A DNA stretch of 56,933 bases from an uncultured Lachnospiraceae bacterium (lineage in GTDB: Bacteria > Bacillota > Clostridia > Lachnospirales > Lachnospiraceae). The notes beneath the pieces are model-generated. The model saw only the letters and a list, made by a program, of their open reading frames with translations, made no database searches and was not told the DNA's origin. How positions within the stretch are numbered: the first letter of the stretch is position 1; each line of letters starts with the position of its first letter. The DNA is taken from contig CALWLN010000212.1 in NCBI GenBank assembly GCA_944381535.1, positions 1-56,933 of the forward strand, given 5' to 3'. The translations under genes and the position numbers were made by a program. Shown piece after piece: positions 27,118 through 36,023 of this stretch.

Positions 27118-29898
27118 TCACTTAAATTCCACAAGCACCGTCATCACCTGATAAGGCAGTGCCTGCAGCAGAACCTCATTTCCCTGGCACTGTAATTCCG
27201 ACAGAATATGCTTCTCCGTGGTATCCACCACCCAGGCACCTTTCACCGGCTGCGGGAAGGTTAGTTTCTCCTCCGAATTCTGCCCCGACACCTCATAGAG
27301 CCGCAGCGTCCAGGCGCCCGGCACGTATTCCGCAGTCTTCACAGCGGAAATCACCGCCGCTCCCCCATGCTTCAAAAAGGCTCCCGCCGCAGGCAATGTT
27401 CCCTGGTGGCAACGTCCGGAAAGTACCGAAATGCCCGCATATTTTGCCTGGGCCTTTCGAAGCAGCGCATCCGCCTCCTGCTCTTCCGGCAAAGACAGGG
27501 CGAACATCATCTTGTGGATACAGATTTCCGGGATGGGGTCCGGCTCCGTGGAGCTTCGAAGAAGCTTCAAGCAAATGCTGTCATCCACGCACCGGAAGCC
27601 GTAGCGCGCCTCGCTTATCATCATCATACCGTTGGCCGTCGCCACAAAGGAGTTGGCCGGCCGGTCCAGATGAAGGGGCCCCCGCCGCTCTGCTCCAAAG
27701 GGAACATCATAGAGATACTCCTCCTTCTGCTCCAGAAGGGGCACCACAAAGGCAAGGGACGGAATTCTTCCCTCGGAATCGCCAAATTCCCGCCAGTCGC
27801 ATTCCAGCGTAAAATCCAGATCCCTGCTGTCCTTATCCAGTCCGATCTCCAGCACAAAGCTGCTGTCCCGGAGTTTTCCTTTCATTTTTACGGAATTGCG
27901 AAGGCTGCCGGTAACGCCGGGCGTCAGCTCCACGTCCTCCGTGACAGGCTCCACTTTCTTGTGCCTTCCCACAAACCAGGAGCTCATACTGGTATTCCAG
28001 TTTGTGATGGACTTATGATTGGCCTCATCAATGACGCAAAGTCTGGCTCCGCCCCGGCCCGCGTCCAGCTTTTCCTGACCGGCGCGTTTGTCCACAAAAG
28101 AGACAACTGCCCCGCTTAACGGGTCGATCACGGCCCTGACGTAGTCATTTTCCAGGAGGAAGGTCTCCTCATGCTGACGGCGCGTTTCCTTCACATAGCC
28201 GGGCTCCAGGCTGGTTACGGGAAGCTGCTTTGTCACCACCGTGGTATAGCCATAGGCCGGAATGTCCACAGCCACCAGGAATTTATCGTATATATGGCCC
28301 CAATAGCCCCCATGCTCCAAAAGCTGGCTCTTTAAGCTATTCCCCTTATCGTCCAGAAAGCTGATTTTCCCGGGGTCCTTTTCATAATCCCAGACATAAA
28401 TCTCCGCTCCGCCGCTGAATGGCTCCTGACTGCTGTTAAATAAATGATAGATCCGGTTTTCACCTGTTTTCCCCTCCGGCTGGCAATGACCCGCCCCGGC
28501 GGAAAGTATGTTTTCCTTCTGGCTGCTCCCGGAAGAAAACATGGTTCCCTGTCCGGCCGCATCCGTAAGCTGTGAGGTGTCTATCTGCCTCGCAAGACTT
28601 AAGAGCGCCTGTTTCTTTCCTGCCTTAGTATCCGCCTCCACTTCCTGATACTGTCCGCAGGCGTACTCCCGGGTGGCCTGCACGCCGGAGCCGGTGAGGA
28701 TATCATGAAACTGGTTAAACAGCACCTTCTCCCATGCCCTGCGATAGTCCTTTTGAAATCCTGCACTCTGACCGGCAAAGGCCGTCCAGGTCTCCGCCTC
28801 CCGCAGGAAGCGCTCGCTGCGGATATTTCCCGCCTTGATACGGCTCTGGGAGGAATAGCAGCCGTCGCAGATAAAGTTAATTTCCTCATCCAGTATCGGC
28901 AAGCTGTCGCGGACCTTCTCTGCCTCCCGGAAATATTCTCCGAAGGTCCCCATGCGGATCTCCGGGAAAATCGGCCAGGTTCCCATCTCCAGAAGCAGTT
29001 CCACATCCCGTCTGGTGGGTCCGCCGCCGTGGTCCCCCACGCCGTACACCCGAAGTACGGTCTTTAAGCCCGTGGACTTTGCCATATCCAAAACAGAATC
29101 CGCAATATTCGTCCCCACATAGCCCAGATAAAAGAAGGGATCCCGGTACACCATCAGCTCCGCTCCGGAGGGACTTTTCCAGCGGTACAGCCAGGGTCCG
29201 CCGTCGTTCCCCCGGCAATGGTAGTAATACTTCACGCCGGCTTTCTCATCCATCTCGGGAACATGGCGGCTGTGTCCGAAGGTATCCGGTTCAAAGTCAA
29301 TGTTCAGGCTGTCCGGATCAATCCCCAGCAGATCCGCCAGATAGGATTTGGTATACAGGGCATGGCGGGCAAAGCTCTCTCCCACAGGCATATTTTTATC
29401 CGCTTCCACCCAGGTGGAGGCCGTCACCTCCCAGCGTCCCTCCCTCACATACTTGCGGATCTTCTCCAGCATATAGGGCGCATACTCTTCCACGATCCGA
29501 TAAACCGAAGCCTGGGACTGGGAAAATTTATATTCCGGATATTCCTCTAAAATGTCCAGCATAGTCTCAAAGGTATCCAGGGTTGTGGTGACCGTCTCGT
29601 CGTAGGACCATTGCCAGTTCATGTCGATATGGGCATGAGCCGGACAGATGATACGATACTCCTTTGCTGCCGCCGCCATGGGGAACAAAAGCTCCTCCAC
29701 CCCGGCCACCAGCGACTCACTCCAGTCACCGCTCTTCTCTGCCGACCCAACCCGCTCCATGGCCTGCTCCACCAGAGGGAGCCAGCTGCTGTCCACGTTC
29801 TGAGCAAGCTGCCAGGCAAATTTTATCTCTGCCGCGAGACGTTCCTTCCGCTTCGTGATGTTGGGCAATTTTCCCCATCGTTCTACTTTTTCCAGCAT
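27118..29898 (-). CDS. Alpha-mannosidase, GH38 (second, divergent)
   Basis: A second GH38 enzyme of 926 residues. HAHIDMNWQW at residues 87-96 is the zinc-site motif, and Asp167 in STWVEADKNMPVGESF is the nucleophile. Further family blocks are VYGVGDHGGGPTRRDVELL and LFNQFHDILTGSGV. The start follows AAAAGGAGAGACAAAAAT. It differs strongly from the GH38 at 21056, so the two probably cut different linkages rather than being a recent duplication. There is no signal peptide. It heads the run of minus-strand glycan genes, with about 270 bp of non-coding DNA upstream. Confidence 0.94.
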   Translation of the reverse strand: MLEKVERWGKLPNITKRKERLAAEIKFAWQLAQNVDSSWLPLVEQAMERVGSAEKSGDWSESLVAGVEELLFPMAAAAKEYRIICPAHAHIDMNWQWSYDETVTTTLDTFETMLDILEEYPEYKFSQSQASVYRIVEEYAPYMLEKIRKYVREGRWEVTASTWVEADKNMPVGESFARHALYTKSYLADLLGIDPDSLNIDFEPDTFGHSRHVPEMDEKAGVKYYYHCRGNDGGPWLYRWKSPSGAELMVYRDPFFYLGYVGTNIADSVLDMAKSTGLKTVLRVYGVGDHGGGPTRRDVELLLEMGTWPIFPEIRMGTFGEYFREAEKVRDSLPILDEEINFICDGCYSSQSRIKAGNIRSERFLREAETWTAFAGQSAGFQKDYRRAWEKVLFNQFHDILTGSGVQATREYACGQYQEVEADTKAGKKQALLSLARQIDTSQLTDAAGQGTMFSSGSSQKENILSAGAGHCQPEGKTGENRIYHLFNSSQEPFSGGAEIYVWDYEKDPGKISFLDDKGNSLKSQLLEHGGYWGHIYDKFLVAVDIPAYGYTTVVTKQLPVTSLEPGYVKETRRQHEETFLLENDYVRAVIDPLSGAVVSFVDKRAGQEKLDAGRGGARLCVIDEANHKSITNWNTSMSSWFVGRHKKVEPVTEDVELTPGVTGSLRNSVKMKGKLRDSSFVLEIGLDKDSRDLDFTLECDWREFGDSEGRIPSLAFVVPLLEQKEEYLYDVPFGAERRGPLHLDRPANSFVATANGMMMISEARYGFRCVDDSICLKLLRSSTEPDPIPEICIHKMMFALSLPEEQEADALLRKAQAKYAGISVLSGRCHQGTLPAAGAFLKHGGAAVISAVKTAEYVPGAWTLRLYEVSGQNSEEKLTFPQPVKGAWVVDTTEKHILSELQCQGNEVLLQALPYQVMTVLVEFK

Positions 29899-30052
29899 AT
29901 TTTTGTCTCTCCTTTTAAAATAAAAGAATTATGTAAACAGGAATTCTCTGATTGACAAACATTACTGTTTCCTTCATTTTCTTATATCCCTTTGACTTTT
30001 TCAACTATTATTTTTAGCTTTCTCCCACTTTTTTAACAATCATCCAAAACAA

Positions 30053-30087
30053 CAGGGAAAAACCGCCATTGCTGACGGTCTTTCCTG
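30053..30087 (-). terminator. Rho-independent terminator after the UROD-like gene
   Basis: On the minus strand CCGTC-AGCAAT-GGCGG forms a stem followed by TTTTTCCC. Outer bases CAGG and CCTG extend the pairing. It lies 83 bp after the stop at 30170 and separates this gene from the mannosidase gene. Confidence 0.8.
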
Positions 30088-30169
30088 CTTTATTTTCTCT
30101 CATTTTCTGTTTTCCCGTAAAATTCCGCGTTTTTCTCCGCAGCCTTTCACGGAAGCCGGCAGCCTTCCC

Positions 30170-31174
30170 CTACTCCTGCCAGGCCTTAAACATCTCATAT
30201 ACATTTTCCGGCTTTGCCCCCGGTCCGAACTCGCACTGGGCAATGCAGCCGCCGTCTTTCCACAATGTTTCCCGAACCTTCTTCACGGCATTCCGGATGT
30301 CCTCGGTGGTTCCTTCCACCAGCAGGTGCTGACGGTCCATCTCACCCCAGAAAGTGATTTTTCCGGCCAGCGGCGCCAGCTTCTCCACGCCCATGCAGAA
30401 AATCTGGGAATTGATGGCGTCTAACCCCATGTCCGCCAGATCCGGAAGAATATCCAGAATATAACCGTCGGAATGCATGAATATCTTCTTGCCGTGCCGT
30501 TTGGCGATGTCAATATAGTCCCGATACATGGGCTTGAACAGCTCTCTCCACAGGTTGGGATGAATCAGCAGGCTGTTCTGGGCACCCCAGTCGTCCATGA
30601 AATTTAAGGCGTCCACCTCGGTTTTCGCCCACTCCTCCAGAAGCTCACAGTAAAAAGCATGCATGGTTTTCATAAATTCCCGCAGCTTGTCCGGAATCTC
30701 CATCAGATCCATGTACAGATTCTCGGTCTTGCGGATAAACTGAAGCTGTTCAAAGGGCCTGGGACAGCAGCCGCACATCACAAACAGATCTGTGTTCCGG
30801 CAATAGTCATTTACCGCCTCCCTATCAAAATCCAGCCATTCCCGCGGGATATGTACGTTCTCCACATCCTCCCAGTCGTCATCCTTCACCAGAGGGTCCT
30901 TCACCTCGCCAATGACACCCTCGTGAATGTTGGTAAAAAGACACCCCCAGGGGTCTCGGTAAATGCCATTCCGGTAAGGATCCCCTTCCTCGATTGTAGC
31001 CTCCTTCAAAATGCAGGGCGCGCCGCCGAAATCACTTGGGAAATCCTGCCGAATCTTTTCTATCATATCTCCGTGATTCCACTCCGCCCAGGGAAGCGTC
31101 CAAAGCTGCCGGGGCGCTCTCCCGCTTTTGTTACGAAATTCCAGAGTTGCATTTACAAGTTCTCTGCCGCTCAT
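30170..31174 (-). CDS. Uroporphyrinogen decarboxylase (URO-D) family protein, not heme-type
   Basis: The sequence has the TIM-barrel plan of the URO-D/methyltransferase superfamily. Segments include VDALNFMDDWGAQNSLLIHP, GKKIFMHSDGYILDILPDLA, INSQIFCMGVEKLAPLAGKI and FWGEMDRQHLLVEGTTEDI. Length is 334 residues. The arginine-rich N-terminus of true HemE is absent and no heme genes are nearby, so a role in heme synthesis is unlikely. Members of this branch are often found next to sugar or methyl-transfer genes, with unknown substrates. It is divergent from an AraC regulator gene, which is its probable controller. The start follows GGAGAGGAATTAA. Confidence 0.85.
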   Translation of the reverse strand: MSGRELVNATLEFRNKSGRAPRQLWTLPWAEWNHGDMIEKIRQDFPSDFGGAPCILKEATIEEGDPYRNGIYRDPWGCLFTNIHEGVIGEVKDPLVKDDDWEDVENVHIPREWLDFDREAVNDYCRNTDLFVMCGCCPRPFEQLQFIRKTENLYMDLMEIPDKLREFMKTMHAFYCELLEEWAKTEVDALNFMDDWGAQNSLLIHPNLWRELFKPMYRDYIDIAKRHGKKIFMHSDGYILDILPDLADMGLDAINSQIFCMGVEKLAPLAGKITFWGEMDRQHLLVEGTTEDIRNAVKKVRETLWKDGGCIAQCEFGPGAKPENVYEMFKAWQE

Positions 31175-31312
31175 TTAATTCCTCTCCGCCTTTCCTTTTT
31201 CTATTCCATTTTGCTTGCGTTTCTGATATAATCCATTTTAGTATTATCGTTTTTATATTGCAATCGAATTTAAACTTCGTACAAATTTAATGGTTTTGAA
31301 GGGAGTATTCTT

Positions 31313-32245
31313 ATGGAACATGCCATCGAAATGAAGGAGACTTACTGTGTCCAAAAAAACTACCATGTACTGACAAGTAAGGAGACACGGATTCCCGCCC
31401 TGCACCTTTTTGGCAAGCAGACCATCACCAGCGCCACGGGTTCCCTGTCCCCTCATTTTCACAGAGATTGCTTTGAAATTGTGTATATCGCCTCAGGTTC
31501 CGCCAATTTTTCCATTGACAATACCGATTACAGGCTGAGTGGGGGAGATGTGTTTATCACCATGCCAAACCAGGTACACAGCACCAATTCCCTGCCACTT
31601 TCCGTCTGCAAAATGTACTGGTTTCAGCTGGAGGACACTCCCGGAAATCTGCTGTATCTGAATCCTTCCGCCGCGGCGGATCTGCTGGCTGACTTAAAGC
31701 AGTTTGACACCCCTTTGTTTCATACGGACAGTAAGGATATCTATCCCCTGATAAAATCCGCCTTTGATTCCTGTGTCCGGGAAAGCAATCCCCACCTGGC
31801 CGGACAGTATCTTACGCTCCTGCTCTATAAACTGATCGAATATCAGAAGAGCTCCACGTATAAGCTGACCCCGGATATCCAGCGGACCGTAACCTACATC
31901 CGCCGACATATCCGGGAAGAAATCTCTCTGGATGAACTGGCAAAAATCGCTCATCTGTCCACGTCCCAGTTCAAGCAGAAGTTCAAAAACCAGGTTGGAT
32001 TCGCCCCGCGCCAGTTTATCAACTATGAAAAAATAGAAGCTTCCAAGCCTCTCCTTCTGGAAGGACGGACCGTAACGGAAGTGGCAGCCCTTCTAAGCTT
32101 TGACAACAGCAGCTATTTTGCGGTGGTTTTCAAACGGTTTACCATGTGCTCTCCCACGGAATTCGCGCGGAACCGGACAGAAAAATCCGGTGATGCGCTA
32201 TCCCCAACTCCTCCAGCAGATTCAGTTCCCGCCTCTGACAGGTAA
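31313..32245 (+). CDS. AraC family regulator with cupin sensor domain
   Basis: The N-terminal cupin has HFHRDCFEIVYIASGSANFS and GGDVFITMPNQVHS. The C-terminal AraC domain has two helix-turn-helix units, ISLDELAKIAHLSTSQFKQK and VTEVAALLSFDNSSYFAVVF, then KRFTMCSPTEF. The start follows AAGGGAG by seven bases. Homology to the family ends near SPTEFARN; the last about 22 residues are antisense to the yhaN-like gene, which it overlaps tail to tail by 107 bp. It probably controls the divergent URO-D-like gene. Confidence 0.92.
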   Translation: MEHAIEMKETYCVQKNYHVLTSKETRIPALHLFGKQTITSATGSLSPHFHRDCFEIVYIASGSANFSIDNTDYRLSGGDVFITMPNQVHSTNSLPLSVCKMYWFQLEDTPGNLLYLNPSAAADLLADLKQFDTPLFHTDSKDIYPLIKSAFDSCVRESNPHLAGQYLTLLLYKLIEYQKSSTYKLTPDIQRTVTYIRRHIREEISLDELAKIAHLSTSQFKQKFKNQVGFAPRQFINYEKIEASKPLLLEGRTVTEVAALLSFDNSSYFAVVFKRFTMCSPTEFARNRTEKSGDALSPTPPADSVPASDR

Positions 32246-33719
32246 ACAGTATCATCTGCTCCTTCTGCTCCGCCAGCCACCGCAGGGTTCTCTCAAGCCG
32301 CAGGTCGTCGTAGGCGCAGAAGGTCTCATCCAGCAGCACCGGCATGGGCTCCTCCTCCATCAGACAGCGCCCCGTCCCCAGACGCAGGGCAAAATACAAC
32401 TGCTCCATAGCGCCCCGGCTCAGCTGCCAGGGCCTCAACTGCCTTTCCCGGCCTGCATAGAGGAATACCTCGCCCTCCTCCGTCACCTCCAGCCGGTCAT
32501 ATTTTCCTCCGGTGATACCGGAAAAAATTTCCGCCACCGCCGCCTGAATATCATCCCGGCCCTCCTGGTAGCTCTCCGCTGCCACCTGCTCCAGCACCTC
32601 CCGGGCCAGACGGACGCTCTTAAGCTCGGTTTCAAGTTCCCGTTCCTGGGGTGTGAGGCCCAACGCTTCTGTCATCTCTTCCTGCACATTGAGAAGGCGG
32701 CTCTCCTTTTCCTGCAGCTGTTCCTCCAGCACTTTCCCCATGGAGGCTTTTGCGGTCCGCCGCTGCTGCTCTTCCTCCTGCAAAAGCCTTCTATCCTGCG
32801 CCTGCCGTCCCCCTTCACTGTGTCCCGTATCTGCTTCTTTCTGTCTTGCATTTCTCGCTTTCGGGTGAAACAGCCGCCAGAAGAAGCGCAGGATCCAACC
32901 GATCACGGGAATCCGCCAGAGGAACCCGTCCGGCTCCCTCTGGCTTTCGTCCCGTTCGCTCCGTCTCTCTGCTTCTTCCCCGGTGCCGTCCCATTCTCGC
33001 CGCCGCTCTCCCTCAGATACCGGCCATCCATCAGCCAGATTCGACTCCTTGTCAACCGCCGCAATCCTCTGCCGAAGCTGCTCCGCCTCCTCCGCCAACA
33101 GCTCCTGCTCCCACTGCAGCCGTTTCATCCGCTCCTGCTTTTTTAAGAGACAGCTTTTTTGCTTCTGCTCCGTCTGTTTCTGCTTCTGCTCCAACATGCG
33201 GACAGCCTTCTCCACATCGATACCGGACTCTCCGCCATGGACCCGATTGGAAAGCTCCCGGTTTAACTCCCTGCCGAAGCTCTCCTCGCAGGCTACCGCC
33301 GCCTGGGCAATACAGCAGGTATTTTCATAAAAAATCTTACCCACACCGCCCAAGAGTACCTCCAGATCCCCATGCTCCACGGACAGCTCCTCCCCATCCT
33401 GCCGGTTATACAGCCGCACGGTCTTTTCCCTGTGGTAAAAATTCCGCTCTATGACAAAATCCTTCCCCGCCACGGAAAATTCCAGACTTCCCGCAAAATA
33501 GGAGGCCGTATTCCAGGGCTCGTACCTCTGATATTCTCCGACAAGCGCTCCACGCCCCCGCTGCTTTTCAAGGCCGAACAGCATGCCTTTGAGAAAGCTG
33601 TGGAGAGTAGATTTCCCGCTCTCATTTTCTCCGTATACCACGTTCAGCCCCGGAGAAAAGGAAATGGTTTTGTGATGAAATTTCCCAAAATTGTCAATCT
33701 GTGCCTTCTTTATGTACAT
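32139..33719 (-). CDS. yhaN: YhaN-like AAA ATPase (SbcC/RecN-like)
   Basis: The N-terminus IDNFGKFHHKTISFSPGLNV, with Walker A GENESGKST, marks an SMC/SbcC-like ATPase. The C-terminal part has LSRGAMEQLYFALRLG (signature) and MPVLLDETF (Walker B). Between them lies a Gln/Glu/Lys/Arg-rich coiled coil of about 250 residues, interrupted by the hydrophobic stretch WRIPVIGWILRFFWRLF, as in YhaN. At 526 residues it is short for the family. Its usual partner, YhaO, is at 36024-37079, separated by an AraC gene and an oxidoreductase gene. A Shine-Dalgarno site (GGAGG) lies inside the end of the preceding AraC gene. Its last dozen residues run antisense to another AraC gene. Confidence 0.85.
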   Translation of the reverse strand: MYIKKAQIDNFGKFHHKTISFSPGLNVVYGENESGKSTLHSFLKGMLFGLEKQRGRGALVGEYQRYEPWNTASYFAGSLEFSVAGKDFVIERNFYHREKTVRLYNRQDGEELSVEHGDLEVLLGGVGKIFYENTCCIAQAAVACEESFGRELNRELSNRVHGGESGIDVEKAVRMLEQKQKQTEQKQKSCLLKKQERMKRLQWEQELLAEEAEQLRQRIAAVDKESNLADGWPVSEGERRREWDGTGEEAERRSERDESQREPDGFLWRIPVIGWILRFFWRLFHPKARNARQKEADTGHSEGGRQAQDRRLLQEEEQQRRTAKASMGKVLEEQLQEKESRLLNVQEEMTEALGLTPQERELETELKSVRLAREVLEQVAAESYQEGRDDIQAAVAEIFSGITGGKYDRLEVTEEGEVFLYAGRERQLRPWQLSRGAMEQLYFALRLGTGRCLMEEEPMPVLLDETFCAYDDLRLERTLRWLAEQKEQMILFTCQRRELNLLEELGIAHHRIFLSGSARIPWESTW

Positions 33720-34623
33720 GCATTTCCGCCTCCTGCCCGTTCATTTTCAAAAGTCCCGATTTCCGGTATTCCGTGGGGGTCACCCCCGTCTCCCGCTTGT
33801 AAACAATGCTGAAATAATTGGGGCTGGAAAAGGCCAGTGCCGACGCTGTATCGGACACGCTTTTTCCCTCCTTCAGCATACGGGAGGCCCGTATGATCTT
33901 TGTTTTCAGAAAATATTGATGGACCCCAAGGCCTGCGTATTTCCGAAAAATATTCTTCAGATAGCTGGCGCTCACATGGCAGTCTGCGGCAATCTCCCGC
34001 ACACCGGGCCATTCTCCTACACGCTTTTCCATGATCTTCACCGCTTCCCGATACACCACAGTCTCCGGCAAGTCCGGGGACGCTAAAATCCTGCCTCTCT
34101 CCGCCGCCGCGGACAGCAGAAACAGCTCCACCAGACAGGTAAACTGCTGGAAACCCAGAGCGTTTTTTTCCAAAATGGCCACGCTCTCCGAAAAAGGCTT
34201 GAAGGAATGGAGATTTTCCCGCAAAAAAGAAATCACCTGGTAAAGATTTCGTTTCTGCTCCGGGGAAAGGTGCAGAACACAGTTTTCAAGGCTTTTCATG
34301 GCGGGGCCCTCGGCGGCAAAGGACATGATAAAAACAGACACCGGCCTGTCATGCTCGATTCGGAAGCGGTGGAGCTCCATGGGCTTATGAAAAATCACGT
34401 CGTCCCCGGTAAGGTGGACGATCCGCTCGTCTGCGCTCACACAGACATTCCCCTCAAGGACGCAGAATACCTCCCAAAAGTCATGCATTTCTCCCTCAAA
34501 CTGGTAACCGCAGTCATAGTCCGCCAAAAAGGCGGTAAAGAAACAGCTTAACTCCAGGCATTTTTCTGCGGAAAAGGCTTCGTACGCAACCGCTTCCTTC
34601 TTAAAATTCTGTCCCAGATACAT
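33694..34623 (-). CDS. AraC family regulator
   Basis: A cupin-type sensor (EGEMHDFWEVFCVLEGNVCVS, then TGDDVIFHKPMELHRF) is followed by a C-terminal AraC domain with VREIAADCHVSASYLKNIF and VSDTASALAFSSPNYFSIVY, ending KRETGVTPTEYRKSG. The start follows GGAAGGAGAGCGCC. The final 20 or so residues are atypical, and the gene ends 26 bp inside the yhaN-like gene. It is divergent from the Gfo/Idh/MocA oxidoreductase gene at 34817 and is its likely regulator. The atypical 3' end suggests the gene arrived by insertion next to yhaN. Confidence 0.92.
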   Translation of the reverse strand: MYLGQNFKKEAVAYEAFSAEKCLELSCFFTAFLADYDCGYQFEGEMHDFWEVFCVLEGNVCVSADERIVHLTGDDVIFHKPMELHRFRIEHDRPVSVFIMSFAAEGPAMKSLENCVLHLSPEQKRNLYQVISFLRENLHSFKPFSESVAILEKNALGFQQFTCLVELFLLSAAAERGRILASPDLPETVVYREAVKIMEKRVGEWPGVREIAADCHVSASYLKNIFRKYAGLGVHQYFLKTKIIRASRMLKEGKSVSDTASALAFSSPNYFSIVYKRETGVTPTEYRKSGLLKMNGQEAEMHVHKEGTD

Positions 34624-34738
34624 GGCGCTCTCCTTCCTGTCCCAAATCCGTCACTGTCCACGCTTTGATTGGTAGCGCATTTACCAAACCAGTAAAACAA
34701 TTGTAGCCAAAATCATACATTTTATGTCTAAAATCAAA

Positions 34739-34767
34739 TTGTAATATGAAAACAGATATTGTATCAT
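34739..34767 (+). promoter_or_regulatory. Candidate promoter for the Gfo/Idh/MocA gene
   Basis: TTGTAA (34739-34744), a 17-bp spacer and TATCAT (34762-34767) precede the gene by 49 bp. The region is AT-rich, in contrast to the surrounding coding DNA. Confidence 0.5.
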
Positions 34768-34816
34768 GTGCTTATTGTAACATATAAAAATATTTTGTAA
34801 AGAGGAGCGGTTTGAT

Positions 34817-36019
34817 ATGCGTAACGTAAATATTGGTTTTATCGGTCTGGGCGGACGGGGAATTAGCCTGTTAAAGACAGTGGTGCTTGCCATGGAAAAT
34901 GTCTCCGTGGTATCCGTATGCGATACCTATGAGGATCGGGCAAGAGCGGGAGCCGAAGCGGTGACCGCAGCCGGCCAGAGCGCCCCCGCCTGTGAGACGG
35001 ACTATAAAAAGGTGATCGACAATCCCGGGGTGGAGGCCGTGGTGATCGCCACCGCCTGGGAATCCCACGTGGACATTGCCGTATGTGCCATGCTGGCCGG
35101 GAAAGCCGTTGCCCTGGAGGTGGGCGGCGCCTACACCCTGGAGGACTGCTGGCGGCTTGTGGATGCCTATGAGCAGACCGGCACTCCCTTTATGTTCCTG
35201 GAAAATTGCTGTTTTGGCCGCCGGGAAATGATGGTGCTCAACATGGTGAAGCAGGGTCTGTTTGGGGAGATTGTCCACTGTGCCGGAGGATATCAGCATG
35301 ACCTGCGGCAGGAGATTTCTTTCGGAAAAGAAAACAGGCACTATCGCCTGCGGAACTATTTAAACCGGAATCTGGAGAATTATCCCACCCACGAGCTGGG
35401 CCCCATCGCCAAAGTGTTGAATATCAATCACGGAAACCGTCTGATCTCCCTGACCTCAACGGCCTCCAAGGCCGCCGGGCTTCACGAATATATTCTGACC
35501 CACAAGCCGGAGGATGAGACTTTGAAAAAGGCGGTATTCACCCAGGGGGATATCATCACCACCGTGATAAAATGCGCCCACGGGGAAACCATCACTCTGA
35601 CCCTTGATACAACCCTTCCCCGGTTTTACAGCCGCGGCTTTACCGTGCGGGGAACAAAGGGAATGTACGAAGAGGCAACCGATTCCGTATTTCTGGACCG
35701 GGAAGAGGATATCAAGTTTGATTTTACCTGGAGGAAGGAAAAGGCCGGAAACGCTGAGGACTATACGGAAGAATACGACCACCCGGTATGGAAGCGGTAT
35801 CTGGAAGAAGGGGTACAGGGCACACACGACGGGATGGACTGGCTGGAATTCCAGATTTTCTTTGACTGCTTAAGAAACGGCAAGCCCATGCCCGTGGACG
35901 TCTACGACGCCGCCACCTGGATGGCGGTGACCGCCTTGTCCGAGCAATCCATCGCGGCAGGCTCAGCGCCGGTGGCTTTTCCCGATTTTACGAGAGGCAA
36001 ATGGATATTAGAATCGTAA
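34817..36019 (+). CDS. Gfo/Idh/MocA family oxidoreductase
   Basis: The N-terminal Rossmann fold has NIGFIGLGGRGISLLKTV with the dinucleotide glycine motif, followed by VEAVVIATAWESHVDIAVCA and GKAVALEVGGAYTLEDCWRL, where the family's EKP-type motif appears as LEVGG. The C-terminal alpha/beta domain includes YPTHELGPIAKVLNINHGNR. It is 400 residues, usual for the larger members acting on sugars or glycosides, including NAD-dependent GH109-like enzymes. The start follows GAGGAGCGGTTTGAT. It ends 4 bp from the stop of the convergent yhaO-like gene. Substrate cannot be assigned. Confidence 0.9.
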   Translation: MRNVNIGFIGLGGRGISLLKTVVLAMENVSVVSVCDTYEDRARAGAEAVTAAGQSAPACETDYKKVIDNPGVEAVVIATAWESHVDIAVCAMLAGKAVALEVGGAYTLEDCWRLVDAYEQTGTPFMFLENCCFGRREMMVLNMVKQGLFGEIVHCAGGYQHDLRQEISFGKENRHYRLRNYLNRNLENYPTHELGPIAKVLNINHGNRLISLTSTASKAAGLHEYILTHKPEDETLKKAVFTQGDIITTVIKCAHGETITLTLDTTLPRFYSRGFTVRGTKGMYEEATDSVFLDREEDIKFDFTWRKEKAGNAEDYTEEYDHPVWKRYLEEGVQGTHDGMDWLEFQIFFDCLRNGKPMPVDVYDAATWMAVTALSEQSIAAGSAPVAFPDFTRGKWILES

Positions 36020-36023
36020 GTTT

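Noticed and set aside
29899-30050. Promoter for the second GH38 gene
   Set aside because: Only weak matches were found (for example TTGTCA with a poor -10), not enough to report as a feature.
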